Part shown: positions 11,694 through 20,872 of the stretch, piece after piece
How positions within the stretch are numbered: the first letter of the stretch is position 1
Layout: every line of letters starts with the position of its first letter
Source of the DNA: Euprymna scolopes
Taxonomy: Eukaryota > Mollusca > Cephalopoda > Sepiida > Sepiolidae
NCBI GenBank assembly: GCA_024364805.1
Contig: CM044493.1
Span: 49,317,832-49,340,035 of the forward strand
DNA length: 22,204 bases
Direction of reading: 5' to 3'
Notes under the pieces: generated by a model
What the model saw: only the letters and a program-made list of their open reading frames with translations
Told to the model about the DNA's origin: nothing
Databases searched by the model: none
Program-made: the position numbers and the translations under genes

Positions 11694-13340
11694 ACGAGAA
11701 AAGTAACGTGTTTATATTATATATAACGTCCAAACGTAAATATCAAACGCACTATCTCTCGGTCTATCTATCAAGATATTCATAAATCTTCTCTAATTGA
11801 ATTTTTTCTCTTGTAGTAACATGTACCTGTCGATTATATATATACAGAACTGTCTCTCTATTTATATGTACTCTGTGGAAGTTGAAAACTCCCAGCCTAA
11901 CTCGATTGTCGCCCGTTAACTCAGAAGAGCGACCTAGCTTTGTCACTTCCTTTTTCTTATATGTCTTTCTCTTTTGCGGTGGATCTTCAAGCAGTCAAGA
12001 TGTAACAAACACCGCCCCGGGTGGCATGAGCCACCACAGCGCCCTGTCAGCCAGTCAGCCTTACACAGCTACCGATCGCAAGTAACGAACTCTTATTCTA
12101 ACGAACTGTCATTCTTTCTATCGTTTCTTCATGTATATTTATGTGAATAAATTGCATTTCTTTCGCTGATATATAACGGTATGTTTTCGTTCTCATTATG
12201 CGACCTTTTGCCTTTTCAATTCCTCTACCATTAAATACATACACCATTATACACATGGGGACGGGGTCGTTTATCACACAGCAGAACATCCTGTTCGCAA
12301 CAACCCTGTCTCTATATCTCACCAATGTCTCCATCTCTTACAACATGAACATCTTAAGACATATGAACACTCAACATATGAACACTCTTAAGACTGTCTC
12401 AATCTCACTAAGACTCCTCCTAAGACTGTCTGTATATGACTCTCACAAATATGAACAACAACAAAAACAATACAAATATATAAGCATATTCGCTACTTCT
12501 AATAGCATCCGCCTACGTAACAGTATGTGTGTTATGTTGAGAGGGACAATGCCAATGGGTCAAACACTGAATATGATTGTTTAAATATTTAACTGAGAAA
12601 TTTTGGCCCAAGGAATATATTATAAATAGATTAAATGTATAAACAACGCTAGTTTAGAATTTAATTTATTAAACAACGATTTGACTTGCGTGATAAACAA
12701 GATTGTCCACTCTGGCTGACGTAAGAGATACGTAAGCTACAAGAAATCTAATTTAGGAGTTAGTCTGTAACGAGAAATCGAAGAGAGGAGTGGTAAATTA
12801 GCGGGTCACTTGGTTAGTTAGTGGACACGAGTTGTCTTTATGATCCGATAAAAACATCTACAGACCAACTAAAAAAGATATAGGGTAGAAGATAAAGAGT
12901 TTCGATTTCGAAGACGTGGAACATTAGGAAATAAAAGTCTGGAAAAAATAACTCGGCGTTATGGGTTTTCCATTCGGAAGAATATGCCTTCATTTCAAGT
13001 GCCAGAGGAAAGGAAGACAATCTATTCTTGTCTTCTTCGCACTTGACAAGTATGTAACGTCGAGTGACAAGCAGACAAGAGTGTTATTAGTTATTATCAA
13101 AGACTGTCCGTTTATTGTTCGTTCGTTATTGTCTTGAATATTTGAAAATATACATAGAAAGACTGTTAAATATACATGTAACAAGTCGACACGTACAGGC
13201 ATCCTATATACAAAGAAAAGTAACTGTTTTTAGAACTATAACCACTAGACGATACACAAGCATCAATTACAGAAACACGTATACCTTATGTACACTAGAA
13301 ATAGATAGATAAGTTATATAAATCCGACAATTCAATACAG
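11694..13340. other. Unassigned region with several weak open frames
   Basis: This 1.6-kb stretch contains more open frames of 60-130 codons than its flanks, but none shows a domain motif I know. It includes a GC-richer patch (12008-12065), an AATAAA at 12146 and a weak CATATGAACACTC/TAAGACTGTCT repetition at 12340-12435. It may be decayed interspersed-element DNA; I cannot name it. Confidence 0.4.
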
Positions 13341-13367
13341 CTTTATCTTAACTCTATTTTGTCAATA

Positions 13368-13435
13368 TGAATTGAGTTAGTATAATGATAAGTAACATCT
13401 GCTCTGATACTTATCATTAGTACTAATTCAATTCA
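13368..13435. repeat. Strong inverted repeat (hairpin)
   Basis: Left arm 13368-13394 and right arm 13408-13435 are complementary over about 27 bp with one mismatch and a small bulge. The loop is 13 bp (13395-13407). It could be a tiny MITE, a transposon terminus pair or a cruciform site; no target duplication was identified. Confidence 0.9.
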
Positions 13436-14105
13436 TCCAAACTACGTATGACGCATCGAAAAATACCTGGCTTTAAATTGAAGCTAAGCCTCTCGGTGCT
13501 GATGTTCTCATAAAGTCATCTATCCAGGGGAAAGAGAACTGATGCTTAACCTGTGTCACTGACTTCATAATTTTGGCACAAAATAAATGGGGGTAGTAGG
13601 CTTTCTCAGTCTTTGCTGACAGCCTTCATAGAGCTGGTGTTTAAAGCAATGAATACAGTCCCACTTCCGTCTCATTTTTCTCCTTAAACTGAGCATATTG
13701 AGCGCAATGCTTGCTATTTATTCCCACGCGATTGAACTGGTCACGTTTGTCTGACAGGTTTCAGGGTACTCGTTTGACACCTTGTTTAATCAGGGCTTTT
13801 CGACTGATAGAACAGGAACACTATTTGTTAGGGTTTATAGCGGCTGCTCGATAAGCATTTGTATAATATCGGGATGTTTGTAGTGTTAGGTCTCGATGGA
13901 AAATGATCCTACACGCATCTTCACTGAGAATTCCTGAGGACACTTTCCTGTAGATGAGGTTTAGGCTTATCGTCAACTTTTCTTGCATTTTTGGGACTAT
14001 GCAAATCCATTTTGTGAAGCGCTTCTCACCCGAAAACTAAAACTATTAAATGACATGAAAACTCAATCATAAAACAGAACACTCACCAACACAAGTCTGC
14101 CTCCT
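13436..14105. other. Unassigned, less AT-rich stretch upstream of the LINE
   Basis: Composition is closer to coding DNA than the flanks. Minus-strand reading gives short protein-like pieces such as LSDKRDQFNRVGINSKH in several frames, which might be a decayed transposase, but I recognise no family signature. It could also be the LINE 5' region. No assignment is made. Confidence 0.35.
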
Positions 14106-14109
14106 CCCC

Positions 14110-16284
14110 TGAGGATCGCATTAACAAATATGTGTGAACTTAGAACTAACTTAGTCGATGTAGAAGCATTTCTCCTAGCAAATTCTCTGGATGTCTTTTT
14201 GCGAATTGAAACTAACTTACACTCCTTTGTCCTTTTACCCACTTTGTCGCGTGGATTCGAACGGACGAATGCACTGACTTAACACCCCCCTTGACTAGGG
14301 AATCAACACTAGAATCAATCAGCCAGGCTTCATGTATTCTGATAAACTTATCAAAATAGTGCTAGTAACTATTATATCGCTACCCTACTCCCCCGATCCA
14401 GCACTGTACTCTAATCAATCACGCATGTAATAGAATAGACGCAGCACTCTGCCTAGACACTATCCCCCAAGTACATATATTTGATGATTTAATGTTGACT
14501 ATAGTAATTTGATTGGTTACTCTAGCTCAACAGACAGTTGGTTGCATCACATGTAAGTTTTCTATATCCCATCTCTTGACACAGACATTAACGTTTTCGA
14601 CACGTCTTACTCTCTATAAATATTTCTGATTTCTAGTCACTGAGTGTTGTATAATAAATACGTATTGCCCTCTCGGAAATGCTGATCATGCTGTGATAAT
14701 GATAGACATCACTTTAAACTTTCGATCCAAAGTTGAAGAGTTATGGCATAAAACGGAAAGGTACTAAAAGAAGGCAGACTGGGTTGATATAAGGGATCAG
14801 ATCAGAGATGCTACACGAGTAAACCACTTTTTCTCTTCTTGCGTATGTGCGCAAATGTTACTACTGAATGTTTCAAAGCAAATGTTTCCCTCCTTAATTA
14901 TTCAATTCTACTGACGCAACTGGTCAAAGACAGCATTCAACTCAATGACAGCATTCATACCGTAGATTTATGCGACATATGTCCAGTAGAAATAGACTAA
15001 ATTTATAGAAGCTATAAGAAGTTGTAAGAACAGAATAGCTTCAACTAAGAGGAAATATACAAAAAACGCTTTGAGGTGCAGCAATTAGGAAGTCTTGGTT
15101 TCTTAGACATTTATAGTGTAGTAAATAATGGGAATCAACTATTCTCGCACTATCAAACAACATTGTTTGCACGGCAGCTGAGAAGGCTAACCTGCTATCC
15201 TGCCAGTCTGCCATCAACTCTACTTTGGATACAGTAAACAGCTCACTCCTCGATTTTTCTTCGCTTCTTTGCAGACAAAGACCACACCTGATGATCTGAA
15301 AATTACCCCTTCTCAAGTTCGTTATATCATAAAATCTTAGACAATTTAATGGTATTTATACATGATCTCTTCCCCGATATTCAATTAAAAATAATCCGCT
15401 GAGTATGGTCGAGTTCTCTCCTAATTCTTCAAGACATGCCGTACCGAATATTTCTGCCTGCTTGAAAGCTGCTTCCGTGGTATCAGTTTACAAAAAGTCT
15501 CTCGAAAGAACCGAGTCACTAAATTATAGCCCAATTAACCTCCTCTTTCTTTTCTCTTCAGATCTTTAAGTTCTTAAATTATCATAAACTAGTCCACCAC
15601 CTTATAGATACTAATTTTCGTAATGGCCAACAGTAATAGATTAAAACAAACCACCTTCTACTGCAAATATACTTTGCATAATATTTGAACGCATATACCA
15701 TGCACTGCATAAGGCAGTGAAACTAAAACAGTAGCCGTAGATATATGTAAGGCCTTTGACATGCATATAAAATCATATGATATTACTGGACGAAATCTTA
15801 ACATAAATAAATCCTTTTTAAATCAGAAAGAAATCCAGATGGTCCTCGATTGTGTTACATCAAAACAACAGGAAATAAATGCGAATGATTCCCCGGATTC
15901 GATTCTTAGTCTTTCAATATTCATGGTATTTATAAATGACATCCCTGATGAATATGTCTCTCAGATGGGTGTATTTGCTGATGACACAAAGCTCTATAAG
16001 AGATACTAAAGCAAGCGAATGAACTGAAATCGCCGAAACGTTACAGGAAGTAGTGTGTAGTTGAATGAGGACAAAAATGGATGATAACATTTAATGCTGC
16101 TAAGACTGTTTCATTCTTTTAAAATTTCAAGAACCCTTCTCAATCTCTGATAACCATAGCTAATGATACACTACCTGAAAGCTCTTCGTTCACAGGGAAT
16201 ATGAGAGGAAACAAATATCTTGCGAGCATTGCCAAGGTCACTGCTAAGGAGGTGAGCTCTCTCTACCATGCTAAACAAGGCCGA
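14110..16284 (+). pseudogene. LINE ORF2: endonuclease and reverse transcriptase, decayed
   Basis: ORF2 of such elements nicks target DNA and copies the element RNA. Landmarks in order are VEAFLLANSLDVFLRIETNLHS (14155-14222), the catalytic E-T-N region of an APE-type endonuclease; a GDFN-like motif (FDDLM/NVDYSN) near 14481-14510; and PLGNADH at about 14669-14690, the SDH motif that closes the endonuclease. The RT follows: AEKANL at 15177-15195, a YKKSLERTESLNYSPINLL block near 15490-15545, VAVDICKAFD near 15731, NANDSPDSILSLSIF at 15879-15923 (a decayed form of the NAGVPQGSILGPLLF block), FINDIPDE, and FADD at 15974-15985, the catalytic box usually written YADD. The thumb side ends in AKVTAKEVSSLYHAKQG just before 16284. 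Many frameshifts and stops make it non-functional. Confidence 0.9.
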
Positions 16285-16349
16285 TAGTCGCGTGCTCTCG
16301 TGTAATGAATGAATGCGTGAATGTAGGATTGACATGAAATTATTAAAGA

Positions 16350-16545
16350 TAAACTAAAATGACCGAAAATGGGCTGAAATAACTTAAATAAATAAAAAGT
16401 AAATGACTTAGAATGACTTTAATGAACTTAAGGATGAATTGAATGACCTTAAGAATTACTTGAATGATTAAAACATAACTGGAATCCTTCAAAAACAACT
16501 TGAATGATCTGGAGAATGACTTGAATGGCTTTGAGACTGACTGGT
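16350..16545. repeat. Degenerate GAATGACTT minisatellite
   Basis: About a dozen or more loose copies of a 10-11-bp unit close to GAATGACTTN follow each other, for example AAATGACTTAGAATGACTTT and GAATGACTTGAATGGCTTTG. It lies entirely within the inserted TIR element. Confidence 0.75.
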
Positions 16546-16623
16546 TGTAAAGTCGATGATCATTTTTCATTAAATTAATACAGAAAAGTGATACCCCACA
16601 CAATAAGTACAGCATGTAGTAAT

Positions 16624-16665
16624 AACAGTTACTACACTTTGATCTTGGCCAAAAGGCCAAGAAAA
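16624..16665 (-). pseudogene. U2 snRNA 5'-end fragment (copy 1, antisense)
   Basis: Read on the minus strand this gives CTTGGCCTTTTGGCCAAGAT then CAAAGTGTAGTAACTGTT. It matches the first 45 or so nucleotides of U2 snRNA: stem-loop I (GGCCUUUUGGCU) and GUGUAGUA, the segment that pairs with intron branch points. It differs by one extra base (AAAG for AAG) before GTGTAGTA, and the remainder of U2, including the Sm site and 3' stem-loops, is absent. Confidence 0.85.
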
Positions 16666-16669
16666 GGGG

Positions 16670-16834
16670 GTATTTATTTGCTCCCCACCGAGAAAATTAG
16701 GCACAAGGCAAATTTTTAATGTGAGGAGTGAAGGGGAAATGGGGACCAACTCCCCGGGGAGTAGGGGAGCTGGATAGTGACAATTGGGATTAAGGATTGC
16801 CCCTACATTGACCAAGGTCTTATATGTGGGGTTG
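16670..16834 (-). repeat. U2-linked tandem unit A
   Basis: Starts GTATTTATTTGCTCCCCACCGAG and includes TTAGGCACAAGGC, a palindrome ACTCCCCGGGGAGT (16749-16762), AGGGGAGCTGGATAGTGACAA and ACATTGACCAAGGTC. It ends at GTGGGG without the hairpin and U2 piece that close the other units. Confidence 0.9.
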
Positions 16835-17043
16835 GTATTTATTTGTTCTCCCACCGAGCAAATTAGGCACAAGGCCGGTTTTTAATGGGAGGAGTGAAGG
16901 GGAAATGAGACCAATTCCCCGGGGAGTAGGGAAGCTTGATAGTAACAATTAATATGAAGAGTTGCCCCAACATTGACTACGATCTTATATGTGGGCTTGC
17001 CCCCACATATGGTCTTTGCTTGCAGTATCTGCCGGAACAGATG
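16835..17043 (-). repeat. U2-linked tandem unit B with U2 stub
   Basis: Same landmark order as unit A, then a hairpin with ATATGTGGG (16987-16995) and CCCACATAT (17002-17010) arms, GGTCTTTGCTTGCAGTATCT, and only the last nine bases of the U2-like part (GGAACAGAT, 17034-17042). The next unit begins at once, so about 40 bp of the U2 piece is missing from this copy. Confidence 0.88.
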
Positions 17044-17287
17044 GTATTTATTTGCTCCCCCACTGAGCAAATAAGGCACAAGGCCGATTTTTAATGTGAG
17101 GAGTGAAGGGAGGGGGAAGGGGAAAAGGGGACCAGCTCCCGAGAGATTGGAAATGGGAGCTGGTTAAAGGTCAGGCATGTGGGGTTGCCCCCACATCTGG
17201 TCTTTGCTAGTCATAGCTAGTCATAGCTTGCAGCATCTGTCGGAACAGATACTACACTTTGATCTTGACCAAAAGGCAAAGAAAAGG
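17044..17287 (-). repeat. U2-linked tandem unit C
   Basis: Same start and body as units A and B, with a more diverged GC-rich middle (AGCTCCCGAGAGATTGG) and a GTGGGG...CCCCAC hairpin near 17178-17194. A CTAGTCATAG motif is duplicated at 17206-17227. The unit ends in a U2-like piece. Confidence 0.88.
17242..17285 (-). pseudogene. U2 snRNA 5'-end fragment (copy 2, antisense)
   Basis: The longest clean match: plus-strand GGAACAGATACTACACTTTG followed by ATCTTGACCAAAAGGCAAAG is the complement of U2 positions of about 10-47, with the same extra base seen in copy 1. The branch-point recognition segment GTAGTA is intact. Everything 3' of that in U2 is missing, so no functional snRNA could be made. 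Confidence 0.88.
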
Positions 17288-17530
17288 GTATTTATTTGCT
17301 CCCTACCGAGAAAATTAGGCACAAGGGATATTTTTAATTTAAGGGGTGAAGGGGGATATAGGGGCAACTCCCCGGGAAGTAGGGGAGCTGGATAGTGACA
17401 ATTAGTATGAAGGTTTGCCCCTACATTGACCAAGGTTTTATATGTGGGCTTGCTCCCACATATGGTCTTTGCTTGCAGTATCTACCGGACAGATACTACA
17501 TTTTGATCTTTGCCAAAAGGCCAAGACAAA
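17288..17530 (-). repeat. U2-linked tandem unit D
   Basis: Repeats the body of the earlier units, with ACTCCCCGGGAAGT, AGGGGAGCTGGATAGTGACAA, ACATTGACCAAGGTTTT and an ATATGTGGG/CCCACATAT hairpin at about 17438-17462. It then ends in a U2-like piece. Confidence 0.88.
17487..17526 (-). pseudogene. U2 snRNA 5'-end fragment (copy 3, antisense)
   Basis: Plus-strand GGACAGATACTACATTTTGA then TCTTTGCCAAAAGGCCAAGA matches the complement of the U2 5' region with a few substitutions, and shares the extra T with copies 1 and 2. Confidence 0.83.
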
Positions 17531-17560
17531 CTTAAAAAGCTAAGAATAGCATCTATTAAC

Positions 17561-17593
17561 AACAGACCTTTGATCTTAACCAAAAAGTCCAAG
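17561..17593 (-). pseudogene. U2 snRNA 5'-end fragment (copy 4, partial)
   Basis: AACAGACCTTTGATCTTAAC followed by CAAAAAGTCCAAG keeps the GATCTTAACCAAAA core of the U2 complement but has lost the branch-point segment. It is not followed by a unit body; the GACCGACCGAC run and the right end of the inserted element come next. Confidence 0.65.
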
Positions 17594-17684
17594 CACAAAA
17601 AGTGTTACGGACAGATCGAACGACCGACCGACATACCGACCGACCGACGGAGTGACTTATAGAGTCGCTTGCACGCGACTAAAA

Positions 17685-18065
17685 AAAGGACTATTGCCAC
17701 ATTATATTGGTGCATTTTCTACTAGTCTTTGACTCCTAGACAAGTTTCCAAAATGAATCGTCATCTGCTGCGTGAAACAGAATCCAACCCTTGTCCCATC
17801 GATGAAATGTTGCATCACTGTGTTTTACAAGTATTTAAATGGAAAGTGCTCCGCCGAACCCCATGTACGTGTATTGACGTAAATATCCCCAACAAACACT
17901 ACAAGCAGCAAAGCCCACTCATAAACAGGAGAGATTGCTAGATGCCGGAAAGCCTACTACTCTAATACTTTCTTCCCTCATATTGATGGATCTTGCGTTC
18001 CTGCATCCCTGACTGTGCTGACATTCGAGAAGGTAAAGTGTAATGTAAACATACGCCTTGCTGTC
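17685..18065 (+). pseudogene. LINE ORF2 C-terminal part, continued after the insertion
   Basis: LINE sequence resumes after the inserted element with a CHI..GA-like piece near 17692, an LLDK piece, then HHCVLQVFKW / YKYLNGKCSAEPH near 17815-17862. In intact relatives these correspond to EYCSHIWTGA, LLDRxQKR and FYKYYxGKCSxEL. TFFPHIDG (about 17970) and FEKVKCNVNIRL near 18026-18060 match the FFPR...LWNSLP and FKxxVNxxL end of ORF2. Several frame changes are present. Confidence 0.8.
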
Positions 18066-18128
18066 GAACTTCCTTTAGAGAATCCCTGCCGATTATCTCT
18101 CAAATAGAAGGCTTCTACATCCAAGTGA

Positions 18129-18170
18129 CACTATTTTTTATTTGAGCGGAATAAGCAATAAAAAATAGTG
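18129..18170. repeat. Perfect 14-bp inverted repeat
   Basis: CACTATTTTTTATT (18129-18142) and its exact complement (18157-18170) are separated by 14 bp. It follows the LINE C-terminal sequence by about 65 bp and could be a 3'-end structure of that LINE or an unrelated foldback. Confidence 0.88.
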
Positions 18171-18500
18171 CTGCCGCTTATTTATTTTTTATGAAATTTA
18201 TATTATCATAATAAAAAAAAAATAATATTGGAATGTTCGTATTAAAAGTGAAAATGGATCGGCAGTGAGGGTTGGGGATACGTTGGGGGGTCTGAATGAT
18301 ATATCAACTGATTTGAATTTAGATCGAAAAACAACGACGGACTAGTGATTTGAATAGATTGATTTTTGTCATCTTCCGTGCACTCTCAGCTACAACCGAA
18401 ACTCATTGACTTTACTCATTCAGCGCAATCGATTAATCAAAATACTATTCTCTACTACGTACTCATCGCGATAATTGTGAATAGAGAAAGAGGGCAAAAC
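18171..18500. other. Unassigned DNA
   Basis: No gene or named repeat seen. It could include the LINE 3' untranslated region, but no tail repeat marks an end. Confidence 0.45.
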
Positions 18501-18563
18501 TTTTAATAAGGTATATATATATTCATTTTTTAATAAGGTATATATATATATTCATATTTTAAT

Positions 18564-18603
<40 letters not shown>
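18501..18603. repeat. TTTTAATAAGG(TA)n tandem triplet
   Basis: Three copies of TTTTAATAAGG followed by a TA run start at 18501, 18527 and 18557. Each copy has a longer TA run than the one before, the last being a roughly 36-bp microsatellite. Confidence 0.92.
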
Positions 18604-18608
<5 letters not shown>

Positions 18609-19389
18609 GCATTCACATTTGAGGAAGATCGAAGGATCGGTTGAAAATATGTGCTTTTGAAGGAAACATTCTTGTTTTTTCAAAATACATTTTGTATTCC
18701 TACACGTCAACACACAGGACATAAATAGAGAAAAGATATGAACATTCATATATTTTTTCGTATTAATTTTTTTATTCATATATATATACTTGTGTATTAA
18801 TTTCTGAATTTATGCATTAAACAGCATCAAATTAAATACGATACAGTCACTGCAAAGATTAATCTTTGATATCCTATACTTTAAGTACATGACTTGTGTT
18901 GCTTTTAAAATGGCGATGAATATTGATAAGATGTTTTCATTGAATCATGTAAAAGGGTTGTTTATTGACCCCCAAATATATTCGTAATACTGATGAATAT
19001 ATATTTGTATCCTATCAGCATCAATATATTCTCTTTCCGTCTTTCCTGTATCACTTTCCATTGTTCTCACTCGCGTTCATCATTATAGAAAGACTTCTGT
19101 TTACTTTAAAGGTGAGTAATTAGCACCGTGGCTTTTTAACATCTTCATCATCGTCTATCACCTCAATGTTACCTTTAAGTCGACGAGGTTGTCGCCACAT
19201 AGACCCATCGTTCGATTGTTTGGGCGTACGGTGTCAGAACACGTGTACTCGTACAAAATGGCAAGTAAAAATTATGCAGCGTTCACGATTTATTTACATT
19301 TATATTGATTTCCGTGTAGTTATTTGTTAAGTGAAAAAAAAACCAGTAAACGTCGGAGGTGATAAAGAGGTATAATTTGAAGGAAATAC
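18604..19389. other. Unassigned AT-rich DNA
   Basis: No open frame, RNA gene or repeat recognised. Confidence 0.5.
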
Positions 19390-19905
19390 ATTGCGGACAT
19401 GGATACGAGGAAAGCTGGGCTATCACTTTAACGTGCTAAGAAAATTACTCACATCTGATAGTATCCTGTATACTTACAAAGTCACCATTAGCCCATGCAT
19501 GGAGTATTATTGAATTATAATATCTGGACTGGTGCATCTGTTACTAGAATCTCCATCCTAGATCGGGTTCAGAAAAGAGTCGCCAACATAACAGATTTTG
19601 CACTATCAACAAAACACCAGCCTCTGCCCTATCGCCGAAATGTTGCACTCCTGTGCCTCTTTACAAGTATTTTAATAGAATGTGCTCCGAGGAAATCCAA
19701 GCAATTGCACCCCTCGATATAATTGCCTAAGAGTAACCTGGTAACCAACGACCCCCCCCTACGCTCTACAGATAAATGGGTGCCGAAAAATCTTTTACTC
19801 AAATAGTTTCTTCCCTCCAAATACTAGACTGGAATTCCTTCCCGAATAACTCTTTTTTTGACTGCATCGATGTGCAGAATTTTAAGTAGAATGTGAACGT
19901 CCCTG
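19390..19905 (+). pseudogene. Second LINE ORF2 C-terminal fragment, same family type
   Basis: The frames give RKAGLSL and LLTSDSILYTYKVTISPCMEYY (19450-19513), then IWTGASVTRISILDRVQKRVANI (19524-19592), LPYRRNVALLCLF (19626-19664), YKYFNRMCSEEIQ (19670-19710), and LDWNSFPNNSFFDCIDVQNFK (19828-19888). This is the same motif series as the C-terminal region of the LINE at 14110-18065. It preserves the stretch (RPCMEYCSHIWTGA-like) not seen in that copy. It has no upstream RT domain, which fits 5' truncation during insertion. At least two frameshifts are visible. Confidence 0.87.
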
Positions 19906-20171
19906 CATAGTATTTTGTAAATTCCGTACATGGCATCCGTGTACAATTGGTCCACAAGAGCAGCCACTTACGTCATAATGGCGCTGTACAGGTTTTTAGT
20001 AAAACAACAGTATAAACAAGACTGAAAAAATTGTTTTCAAATATCTTTCTGGTGCATAAGTCGAACATATAAAAACAGCAAACCATGTGAAACTTTTTAA
20101 TTTTATACATTGTTTTGATGATCGACTTTTCGTTTTATGACAATATGTATGTGCATCATATATTAGTTAAT
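19906..20171. other. Unassigned DNA downstream of the LINE fragment
   Basis: May hold LINE 3' untranslated sequence. No tail repeat or target duplication was identified. Confidence 0.4.
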
Positions 20172-20872
20172 TAGCAGGGTGCGCCGACGTTGCCCGGGAC
20201 TGAGTTGTCATCAACGATTGTTTCATACTCCCATATTTTTATTGTCATCGAAATCGATGAAATAGCTAATTTTTCAATCAAATCGATCATTGCCTGCTGT
20301 AAGCGGAGACCCATCGCAAAGCAATTAGAGAAAGCTTCACCTGACTTTCGAAGTGACTAAGTTCACAATGTATTGCCGTTTACATTTCACTGTTGAGAAC
20401 CTGCAGTTTATTTTATACAATTAAATTATATATACAATGGTTTGCATTAAAGTCAAGAAACATTGCGATATCGTGCGTTAAAAACAAAACAAAAAACATT
20501 TATTCAAAACCTCTGTAAGATCAAAACACTTTTATATGTTTTGCCTTTCGGCTTGTGTGATAATGAAACTTCTCAAATCCACTTGTGATGTTAGGCTTTG
20601 TGAGATGTTAACTTTGGTCCAAATCACCTCTTCCTCCTATTATCTGATTATTTCGAATATCGATTATTGATAATCATCCGACATACGAACTATCTAAGAA
20701 CACTGGAACATTCCGACGCACAAACTATCTAAGAACACTGGCAAGCACATAATTACATTTGTGTGAACTTTCATAAAAATCGACTCAGTAGTTTTCGAGT
20801 CCATATGGAACGAACTCACAGACACACAGACACATCTACAAACACAGACGATTTTTTAATAATAGTAGAAAT
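20172..20872 (+). repeat. Interspersed repeat with TAGCAG head and CACAGA-rich tail
   Basis: The head reads TAGCAGGGTGCGCCGACGTT then GCCCGGGAC, a CpG-rich start unlike the AT-rich flanks. The tail reads AAAATCGACTCAGTAGTTTT CGAG followed by CACAGACACACAGACAC and TTTTTAATAATAG. This head-plus-tail arrangement is common in non-autonomous invertebrate retroposons with RTE-like tails, but the class is inferred and the extent between head and tail is not proven to be one element. Confidence 0.5.
20677..20741. repeat. 35-bp tandem duplication
   Basis: TCCGACATACGAACTATCTA... (20677) recurs as TCCGACGCACAAACTATCTA... (20712), each followed by AGAACACTGG. A further GGTTAAGAACACTGGAA occurs at about 21028. 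Confidence 0.92.

Larger units (their letters stand above)
16285..17681. mobile_element. 1.4-kb TIR element inserted in the LINE, carrying U2-derived repeats
   Basis: The ends are exact 11-bp inverted repeats: TAGTCGCGTGC at 16285-16295 and its complement at 17671-17681. The outermost TA on each side may be the target duplication, as in Tc1/mariner-type MITEs. It sits inside the LINE reading sequence, between SLYHAKQG and the next LINE block, so it is younger than the LINE. Inside are a 10-11-bp degenerate minisatellite, four tandem units with U2-like pieces, and a GACCGACCGAC run (17618-17648) by the right end. A second small hairpin (AGTCGC/GCGACT, 17663-17680) forms the right tip. About 25 residues of LINE sequence are not seen at the junction, so the insertion may have come with a deletion, or this is a composite of two events. 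No transposase frame is present. Confidence 0.68.
14110..18065 (+). mobile_element. CR1/Jockey-like LINE copy, interrupted
   Basis: The ORF2 protein of a non-LTR retrotransposon can be followed from the endonuclease to the C-terminal segment in plus-strand frames, with a 1.4-kb insertion at 16285-17681. Without that insertion the LINE covers about 2.5 kb, close to a whole ORF2 of roughly 850-900 codons. I saw no convincing ORF1 upstream and no clear terminal 3' repeat. The superfamily (CR1, L2 or Jockey group) is inferred from remembered motif patterns. Confidence 0.85.

Noticed and set aside
12198-12584. 128-codon plus-strand frame as a gene
   Set aside because: Low-complexity composition following short CATATGAACACTC-like repetition; no recognisable motif or signal peptide.
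13450-14040. Minus-strand decayed transposase
   Set aside because: Protein-like pieces occur in several frames, but none matches a family signature well enough to name.
16570-17433. Three minus-strand frames with similar peptides (such as PAPLLPGEL and SLVPNFLG)
   Set aside because: The similarity follows from the tandem DNA units in which they lie. The frames break at different places in each unit and show no known domain.
16624-17593. A functional U2 snRNA gene
   Set aside because: Only the 5' quarter of U2 is present; the Sm site and 3' stem-loops are missing in every copy.
16285-17681. CRISPR array, because of the regular repeats
   Set aside because: Units are 165-244 bp, diverged and not separated by unique spacers, and the setting is a eukaryotic transposon.
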